Positions 59,219 to 64,000 of a DNA stretch of 64,000 nucleotides are shown here, one piece after another. A program made the position numbers and the translations under genes. The stretch's first letter is position 1, and every line of letters begins with the position of its first letter. The DNA is from Kitasatospora cinereorecta. GTDB taxonomy: Bacteria; Actinomycetota; Actinomycetes; Streptomycetales; Streptomycetaceae. The DNA lies in NCBI RefSeq assembly GCF_024172095.1, contig NZ_JAMZDX010000003.1, positions 372,001-436,000 on the forward strand, written 5' to 3'. The notes under the pieces are model-generated. The model saw only the letters and a list, made by a program, of their open reading frames with translations, was not told the origin of the DNA and made no database searches.

Positions 59219-59977
59219 GTGAAGCGCTTCGCCCTGCCCGCGACCGCCGCCGCGACCGCCGCGCTGCTGCTCACCGCCTGCACCGGCGGCGCCGACGGCT
59301 CCTCCGGCAGCGCCGCGCCGCCCGCCCCGAGCGCCCGGACCCACGGCTGCCTCACCGCCGACCAGGCCGCCAAGGGCGCCTTCGGCCTGGAGGCCGGCAC
59401 CGCCGCCGGCGGCACCCTGGACGCCTACTACCGCGACTCCGACGCGGGCGGCGCCAAGGTCGGCATTGTCCTCTCCCACCAACTCGGCGGTTCGCTCTGC
59501 GACTGGACGCCGTACCTCGCCGCCTTCACCGCGGCCGGGTACGCGGTGCTCCCGTTCGGCTCCGAGGGCGACGTCACCGACGGCATCCGGGCCGCCGCCG
59601 ACTACCTGAAGGGCAAGGGCGTCACGAAACTCGCCCTGATCGGCGCCTCCAAGGGCGGCACCGCCTCCCTGGTGGCCGCTCGGCTGGCGAGCCCGCTGCC
59701 GATCGCCGCCGTCGTCACCCTCAGCGCGCCGGAGGCGAACGGTCAGTTCAACGGGGCGCTGGCGGTCCGGAACAGCACCGTCCCGACCCTCTTCGCCGCC
59801 GAGGAGGGCGACTCCCCGTTCAACGCCGCCGCCCGGACCCTCTACGACGAGTCCGCCAGCCCGCACAAGCAGCTCAAGCTCTACCCCGGCTCCAGCCACG
59901 GCGCACCCCTCCTCACCGAGGGCGCGATGCCGGACGTCCAGGCCTTCCTCGCCGCGTACGCCCCGCCGACCGGCTGA
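59219..59977 (+). CDS. Alpha/beta-hydrolase (dienelactone hydrolase-like) lipoprotein
   Basis: A 252-residue lipoprotein (lipobox LLTACT) with an alpha/beta-hydrolase fold: nucleophile elbow LIGASKGGTAS, closing His in YPGSSHGAPLL, and Asp in AEEGDSP. The elbow GASKG is the DLH-type variant with Ser as nucleophile. Probably an envelope-anchored esterase or peptidase-like hydrolase; substrate not evident. GTG 59219 follows GGGGGAG. It has its own promoter, listed separately. Confidence 0.85.
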   Translation: MKRFALPATAAATAALLLTACTGGADGSSGSAAPPAPSARTHGCLTADQAAKGAFGLEAGTAAGGTLDAYYRDSDAGGAKVGIVLSHQLGGSLCDWTPYLAAFTAAGYAVLPFGSEGDVTDGIRAAADYLKGKGVTKLALIGASKGGTASLVAARLASPLPIAAVVTLSAPEANGQFNGALAVRNSTVPTLFAAEEGDSPFNAAARTLYDESASPHKQLKLYPGSSHGAPLLTEGAMPDVQAFLAAYAPPTG

Positions 59978-59987
59978 GCCCCCGGCG

Positions 59988-60587
59988 CTACGCCCAGAGG
60001 TCGGTGATGCGCACGTCCAGCTCGGCGAGCAGGCGGCGCAGCAGCGGCAGCGAGAGGCCGATGACGTTGCCGGGGTCGCCGTCGATGCCCTCGACGAACG
60101 GGGCCGAGCGGCCGTCCAGGGTGAACGCGCCCGCGACGTGCAGCGGTTCGCCGGACGCCACGTACGCGGCGACCTCCGCGTCGTCCGGGGTGCCGAAGCG
60201 GACCGTGGTCGACGCCGTCGCCGACGCCTGCCGCCCGGTCGCCGTGTCGATCACGCAGTGACCGGTCTGCAGCACGCCCGCGCGGCCGCGCATCGCCTGC
60301 CAGCGGGCCAGCGCCTCGGCGGCGTCGGCCGGCTTGCCGAGCGCCTGCCCGTCCAGCTCCAGCACCGAGTCGCAGCCGATCACCAGCTCCCCGCCGGCGA
60401 GTTCGGACGCCACCGCCTTCGCCTTCGCCTCGGCCAGCACCAGCGCCAACTCGCCCGGGGTGGCGGCGCTCAGCGCGTCCTCGTCCACCCCGCTGACCAC
60501 GACCCGGGGGTCGAGTCCGGCCTGCCGGAGCAGTCCGAGCCGGGCGGGGGAGGCGGAGGCGAGTACGAGGGCGCGGCGATCGGTCAT
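59988..60587 (-). CDS. maf: Maf-like nucleotide pyrophosphatase
   Basis: A 199-residue Maf/YhdE/YceF-family nucleoside triphosphate pyrophosphatase, which hydrolyses modified or canonical NTPs. Motifs: [12 protein letters not shown], catalytic Asp/Ser in [16 protein letters not shown] loop and the C-terminal [15 protein letters not shown]. It is conserved in this position in streptomycetes between the acc genes. MmpB follows on the same strand 41 bp upstream of its start, so both may share a transcript. Confidence 0.92.
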   Translation of the reverse strand: MTDRRALVLASASPARLGLLRQAGLDPRVVVSGVDEDALSAATPGELALVLAEAKAKAVASELAGGELVIGCDSVLELDGQALGKPADAAEALARWQAMRGRAGVLQTGHCVIDTATGRQASATASTTVRFGTPDDAEVAAYVASGEPLHVAGAFTLDGRSAPFVEGIDGDPGNVIGLSLPLLRRLLAELDVRITDLWA

Positions 60588-60628
60588 GCCGCCAAGCGTA
60601 GGGCCTCCCGCTCCCGGTCAGGGGCCCG

Positions 60629-60754
60629 TCAGACCATCAGCATGGCCGCCGCCAGGACGGCGAGGAGGGCCAGTACCAGGCCTGCGCGGCGCAGCATCTC
60701 CTGCACCCGCCGGGCTTCGGGGGACGGTTCGTCGCGGGGGTCGGACCAGAGCAT
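60629..60754 (-). CDS. mmpB: Morphogenic membrane protein MmpB
   Basis: A 41-residue protein, MLWSDPRDEPSPEARRVQEM followed by one transmembrane segment rich in Leu and Ala ending MLMV. Soluble N-terminus plus single C-terminal helix fits the streptomycete MmpB family, which I recall near maf and the acyl-CoA carboxylase genes. GGAGGA overlaps the approach to ATG 60754. Too short for most gene finders. Role: small membrane protein linked to development; mechanism unknown. Confidence 0.8.
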   Translation of the reverse strand: MLWSDPRDEPSPEARRVQEMLRRAGLVLALLAVLAAAMLMV

Positions 60755-60788
60755 TCCTCCACCCTGCGACGGCCTGCGCGGCCGGCGC

Positions 60789-60806
60789 CTGAGTACGGGT
60801 ACTCAG
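60789..60806. promoter_or_regulatory. 18-bp palindrome upstream of mmpB
   Basis: Perfect palindrome CTGAGTAC-GG-GTACTCAG, 35 bp before the mmpB start. Likely operator or transcript-start element for mmpB; I do not match it to a known regulator. Confidence 0.55.
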
Positions 60807-60910
60807 ATCGGCCCGGTCCTCGACCCAGGGCCGCTGCCAGTCGGAGATCCGGGGGAAGTAGTCGGCCTCGACGCCACGCATCCGGTCGGCGCTGACGGGG
60901 AACGCAAGGA

Positions 60911-60984
60911 GGGGCGCGGGGAACTGCGCGACCAGCCAACAGCTCAGGTAGAGCGATGGCTGGTCACGCAGTTCCCCGCGCCCC
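60911..60984 (-). repeat. Dispersed palindromic repeat, copy B (intact)
   Basis: 27-nt arms, 60911-60937 and 60958-60984 (ends GGGGCGCGGG / CCCGCGCCCC), 20-base loop. The single mismatch on the plus strand is a G-U on the minus strand, so the hairpin is drawn for minus-strand RNA. It lies 7 bases beyond the epsilon subunit stop and probably terminates the pccB operon. Confidence 0.85.
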
Positions 60985-60990
60985 TGAAAA

Positions 60991-61206
60991 TCAGGCCCAG
61001 GCGCTGGTGCGCCAGGCGTTCGGGCCCGGTCGCAGCGCCGGGCGGAGCCGCTTCGCGTGGTCGTTCCACGGGTCGGCCGGGCCGCCCGCCTGGCGGGCCG
61101 CCTCGGCGGCGGCCTGCGCGGCGGCGGCCCGGGCTTGGACCACCGCCAGGACGGTGGCCAGCTCCTCGGGGGTCGGCTGCCCGTGCAGCACCTGAATCGG
61201 GGACAT
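60991..61206 (-). CDS. accE: Acyl-CoA carboxylase epsilon subunit
   Basis: A 71-residue epsilon subunit, found only in actinobacterial acyl-CoA carboxylases, that helps assemble alpha and beta subunits. Its hallmarks are here: short N-terminal strand-like SPIQVLHGQPTPEELATV, a long Ala-rich helix (~residues 20-45) and the C-terminal PNAWRTSAWA. It lies 17 bp after the pccB stop, in the same operon. ATG 61206. Confidence 0.88.
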   Translation of the reverse strand: MSPIQVLHGQPTPEELATVLAVVQARAAAAQAAAEAARQAGGPADPWNDHAKRLRPALRPGPNAWRTSAWA

Positions 61207-61223
61207 CTCCACGAACCCTTCTG

Positions 61224-62813
61224 CTACAGCGGGATGTTGCCGTGCTTCTTGGGCGGCAGCACCTCGCGCTTGCCGCGCAGCGCACGCAGCCCGCGCACGA
61301 TGTGCCGACGGGTCTCGCTCGGGGCGATGACCGCGTCCACGTAGCCGCGCTCGGCGGCCAGGTACGGGTTGAGCAGGGTGTCCTCGTAGGAGGCGAGCAG
61401 CTCGGCCCGCTTCTCTTCCAGGATGCCCTCCTGGTCGGCGGCGGCGAGCTCGCGCCGGTGCAGGATGTTGACCGCGCCCTGGGCGCCCATGACGGCGATC
61501 TGGGCGGTCGGCCAGGCCAGGTTGAGGTCGGCGCCGAGGTGCTTGGAGCCCATGACGTCGTACGCGCCGCCGAAGGCCTTGCGGGTGATGACGGTGATCA
61601 GCGGGACGGTGGCCTCGGCGTAGGCGTAGATCAGCTTGGCGCCGCGGCGGATGATGCCGTCCCACTCCTGGCCGGTGCCGGGCAGGAAGCCGGGGACGTC
61701 GACGAAGGTGAGCACCGGGATGTTGAAGGCGTCGCAGGTGCGGACGAAGCGGGCGGCCTTCTCGCTGGCGGCGATGTCGAGGCAGCCGGCCAGGTCCATC
61801 GGCTGGTTGCCGACGATGCCGACCGGGTGGCCCTCGACCCGGCCGAAGCCGGTGAGGATGTTGCCGGCGTAGAGCGGCTGCACCTCGAGGAACTCGCCGT
61901 CGTCGAGGATGTGCTCGATGACCTTGTGCATGTCGTACGGCTGGTTGGCGGAGTCGGGCACGATGGTGTCCAGCTCCAGGTCCTCGTCCGTGACGGAGAG
62001 GTCGGCCTGCTCGGGGTAGACCGGCGGGTCGGAGAGGTTGTTGGAGGGCAGGTACGAGAGCAGGCTCTTGACGTACTCGACGGCCTCCTTCTCGTCGGCG
62101 GCCAGGTAGTGCGCGTTGCCGGACTTGGTGTTGTGGGTCCGGGCGCCGCCCAGCTCCTCCATGCCGACGTCCTCGCCGGTGACGGTCTTGATGACGTCCG
62201 GGCCGGTGATGAACATGTGCGAGGTCTGGTCGGCCATCACGACGAAGTCGGTGACGGCGGGGGAGTAGACCGCGCCGCCGGCGCAGGGGCCCATGATCAG
62301 CGAGATCTGCGGGATCACGCCGGAGGCGTGCACGTTGCGGCGGAAGATCTCGCCGTACAGGCCGAGCGAGACCACGCCCTCCTGGATCCGGGCGCCGCCG
62401 GAGTCGTTGATGCCGATCATCGGGCAGCCGGTCTTCAGGGCAAAGTCCATCACCTTGACGATCTTCTCGCCGAAGACCTCGCCGAGCGAGCCGCCGAACA
62501 CGGTGAAGTCCTGGGCGAACACGGCGACCTGCCGGCCGTCGACGGTGCCGTAGCCGGTGACCACGCCGTCGCCGTACGGGCGGTTCTTCTCCTGCCCGAA
62601 GTTGGTCGAGCGGTGCCGGGCGAACTCGTCGAACTCGACGAACGAGTCCTCGTCCAGCAGCTCCGCGATCCGCTCACGCGCCGTCAGCTTGCCCTTGGCG
62701 TGCTGCTTCTCGACCGCCGCGGCGGAGCCGGAGTGCACCGCCGCGTCCAGCCGTCGATGCAGCTCGGCGAGCTTGCCGGCGGTGGTGTGGGGGTCGTACG
62801 GGGCCTCGGTCAT
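61224..62813 (-). CDS. pccB: Acyl-CoA carboxylase beta subunit (propionyl/acetyl-CoA carboxyltransferase)
   Basis: A 529-residue carboxyltransferase. The two crotonase-like halves are complete: N-half with [26 protein letters not shown] (in pieces) and [15 protein letters not shown] oxyanion loop ([12 protein letters not shown]), C-half with [25 protein letters not shown] and [15 protein letters not shown]. It transfers carboxyl groups from the biotinyl alpha subunit to propionyl- or acetyl-CoA. Start ATG 62813 has AGGAGAG upstream. It is followed by accE and divergent from birA. Confidence 0.94.
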   Translation of the reverse strand: MTEAPYDPHTTAGKLAELHRRLDAAVHSGSAAAVEKQHAKGKLTARERIAELLDEDSFVEFDEFARHRSTNFGQEKNRPYGDGVVTGYGTVDGRQVAVFAQDFTVFGGSLGEVFGEKIVKVMDFALKTGCPMIGINDSGGARIQEGVVSLGLYGEIFRRNVHASGVIPQISLIMGPCAGGAVYSPAVTDFVVMADQTSHMFITGPDVIKTVTGEDVGMEELGGARTHNTKSGNAHYLAADEKEAVEYVKSLLSYLPSNNLSDPPVYPEQADLSVTDEDLELDTIVPDSANQPYDMHKVIEHILDDGEFLEVQPLYAGNILTGFGRVEGHPVGIVGNQPMDLAGCLDIAASEKAARFVRTCDAFNIPVLTFVDVPGFLPGTGQEWDGIIRRGAKLIYAYAEATVPLITVITRKAFGGAYDVMGSKHLGADLNLAWPTAQIAVMGAQGAVNILHRRELAAADQEGILEEKRAELLASYEDTLLNPYLAAERGYVDAVIAPSETRRHIVRGLRALRGKREVLPPKKHGNIPL

Positions 62814-63000
62814 CCGGTGGCTCTCCTGGATCCTCGGGGCCGCGACCTGTCGCTGGACGGCTCCGGGCAGGGCGGCGCTGCGGTCTACCGTTGAGTAGCG
62901 TAGCCATCGCGGGGCGTTTCCGGTTATGGCCATCGACACATCGAGTTAACGCGCGTTCTGCGGGACGATGGAGCGGCGTGCGGCCGGATAGCCTGACCAG

Positions 63001-63897
63001 GTGACCGACGCCGACCACCCCCGTCCCCGCCGCTCCGGACTCCGTGGCTTCGGCCACGCCGGTCCGTCCCCGTGGACCGATCTGGACCGACCCCCGCTGG
63101 ACGAGGCGGCGCTGCGCCGGGACCTGGTCCTGCCGGGCGCGCTGTGGACCGCGGTCGACGTGGTGGCCGAGACCGGCTCGACCAACTCCGACCTGGCCGC
63201 CCGGGCCCGCGACGGCGCGCCCGAGGGCGCGGTGCTGGTGGCCGAGTCGCAGAGCGCGGGCCGCGGCCGGCTCGACCGCCGCTGGAGCGCCCCGCCCCGC
63301 TCGGGCCTCTTCTTCTCCGTCCTGCTGCGCCCCGAGGGCGTGCCGGTCGAGCGGTACGGCTGGCTGCCGATCCTGGTCGGCACCGCCGCCGCGGCCACCC
63401 TCGGCCGGGTCGCCGAGATCGAGGTCGGCCTGAAGTGGCCGAACGACCTCCAGGTCACCGTGGACGGCGCGGAGCGCAAGCTCGGCGGCATCCTCACCGA
63501 GCTGAGCGGCGGCGCGGTGGTCGCCGGACTCGGCGTCAACGTCTCGCTGCGCGAGGCCGAGCTGCCGGTGCCGACCGCCGCCTCGCTCGCCCTGGCCGGG
63601 GCCGCGGTCACCGACCGGTCGACCCTGCTGCGGGCCGTGCTGCGGGAGTTCGCCGAGCTGTACGGCGAGTGGAAGGCGGCCGCCGGCGACCCGCACGCCA
63701 GCGGGCTGCTGCCCGCGTACACCGCCCGCTGCACCACGCTGGGCCGCCCGGTCCGGGTGCAGCTGCCGGGCGACCGGGAGCTGGTCGGCGAGGCGGTGGC
63801 GGTCGACGGGGACGGCCGGCTGGTGGTCCGCACCCCGGACGGCGTCCGGCACCCGGTCGCCGCCGGTGACGTGGTGCACGTCCGACCGCAGGGCTGA
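63001..63897 (+). CDS. birA: Biotin-[acetyl-CoA-carboxylase] ligase
   Basis: A 298-residue biotin protein ligase of the class I type without the N-terminal DNA-binding domain. The ATP/biotin site is present: GSTNSDLAARA, SAGRGRLDRRW, LFFSVLLRPEG, KWPNDLQV and GLGVNV. It attaches biotin to the alpha subunit encoded at 56.2 kb. GTG 63001 is the only sensible start. It is divergent from pccB, with 187 bp between starts, so carboxylase and its modifying enzyme share a control region. Confidence 0.93.
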   Translation: MTDADHPRPRRSGLRGFGHAGPSPWTDLDRPPLDEAALRRDLVLPGALWTAVDVVAETGSTNSDLAARARDGAPEGAVLVAESQSAGRGRLDRRWSAPPRSGLFFSVLLRPEGVPVERYGWLPILVGTAAAATLGRVAEIEVGLKWPNDLQVTVDGAERKLGGILTELSGGAVVAGLGVNVSLREAELPVPTAASLALAGAAVTDRSTLLRAVLREFAELYGEWKAAAGDPHASGLLPAYTARCTTLGRPVRVQLPGDRELVGEAVAVDGDGRLVVRTPDGVRHPVAAGDVVHVRPQG

Positions 63898-64000
63898 TCC
63901 GACCGGATGCCCCGGATCGCGCGATTCCGTGCGAACATTCCACCTGGCAGGTGTGAGGCGCGCCACTGCTCCCTCCCGGGGGCTTGCGCGTCCGTGGACA

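Noticed and set aside
60618..60881. Minus-strand open frame over mmpB and its palindrome
   Set aside because: It runs through the palindrome and mmpB in a different frame, with no homology I recognise; mmpB has the better ribosome site and known protein layout.
1..64000. tRNA, rRNA or CRISPR features
   Set aside because: I looked for TΨC-arm-like GGTTCGA boxes with paired acceptor ends, rRNA-like stretches and regularly spaced repeats with unique spacers; none was found. The 11-bp array at 25871 has no spacers.

Overview
The window reads as chromosomal DNA of a streptomycete (Streptomyces, Kitasatospora or a close relative). GC is very high, third codon positions are almost all G or C, GTG and TTG starts are frequent, and gene families and order match the conserved Streptomyces chromosome. 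That includes the AfsQ1/AfsQ2/SigQ signalling locus, a cdd-deoA-add-deoC-punA nucleoside block, and an acyl-CoA carboxylase block ending in birA. I saw no tRNA, rRNA or CRISPR array.

Layout. 1-6.1 kb: the 3' part of a giant RHS/YD-repeat polymorphic toxin with a Hint domain and C-terminal toxin, translationally coupled to a small candidate immunity gene. 6.2-13.6 kb: a BMP-type nucleoside ABC transporter, cytidine deaminase and thymidine phosphorylase. 13.5-17.8 kb: an Uma2 nuclease-like gene, a divergent MFS/LysR pair, a VOC protein and an ArsR/SRPBCC pair. 17.8-20.1 kb: adenosine deaminase, a secreted Ala/Pro-rich protein and a PspC protein. 20.6-25.7 kb: lipoproteins, a VanZ protein and AfsQ2-AfsQ1 divergent from SigQ. 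25.7-28.6 kb: a structured, repeat-bearing intergenic region, a diaminopimelate decarboxylase paralogue, a uridine-kinase-like gene and a small unknown. 28.9-32.3 kb: deoC with a full-length and a truncated aldehyde dehydrogenase. 32.3-39.7 kb: a self-regulated Clp-N/HTH protein, a decayed DUF1016 gene, TetR, a membrane protein/wHTH pair, an ABC-2 exporter and a sedolisin protease. 39.7-45.8 kb: an accessory-looking cluster with a MacAB-like exporter, secreted proteins, a 69-residue secreted peptide and two LuxR-type regulators. 45.9-54.5 kb: a PH-domain membrane protein, a DUF5107 protein, a phosphohexomutase family enzyme, purine nucleoside phosphorylase, LpdA and a DeoR regulator. 54.5-56.1 kb: an IS4-family insertion sequence with a 12-bp target duplication, nested in palindromic repeats. 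56.2-64 kb: acyl-CoA carboxylase alpha, beta and epsilon subunits, Maf, MmpB and biotin ligase.

The strongest system-level signal is a dispersed nucleoside regulon. A 12-bp palindrome, CTACGCGCGTAG, perfect at three sites and degenerate at two, lies upstream of five transcription units and all five carry nucleoside genes: the transporter-cdd operon, deoA, add, deoC-ALDH-ALDH' and punA-mutase. Together they import nucleosides, deaminate and phosphorolyse them, isomerise the pentose 1-phosphate, cleave deoxyribose 5-phosphate, and probably oxidise the acetaldehyde formed. At deoC, add and punA the palindrome sits inside or next to a -10-like hexamer 6-7 nt before the start codon, which suggests leaderless mRNAs. 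Other points worth attention are the RHS toxin/immunity module, the 39.7-45.8 kb secretion cluster, the nested IS/palindrome site, and two copies of a dispersed palindromic repeat just after the carboxylase genes.
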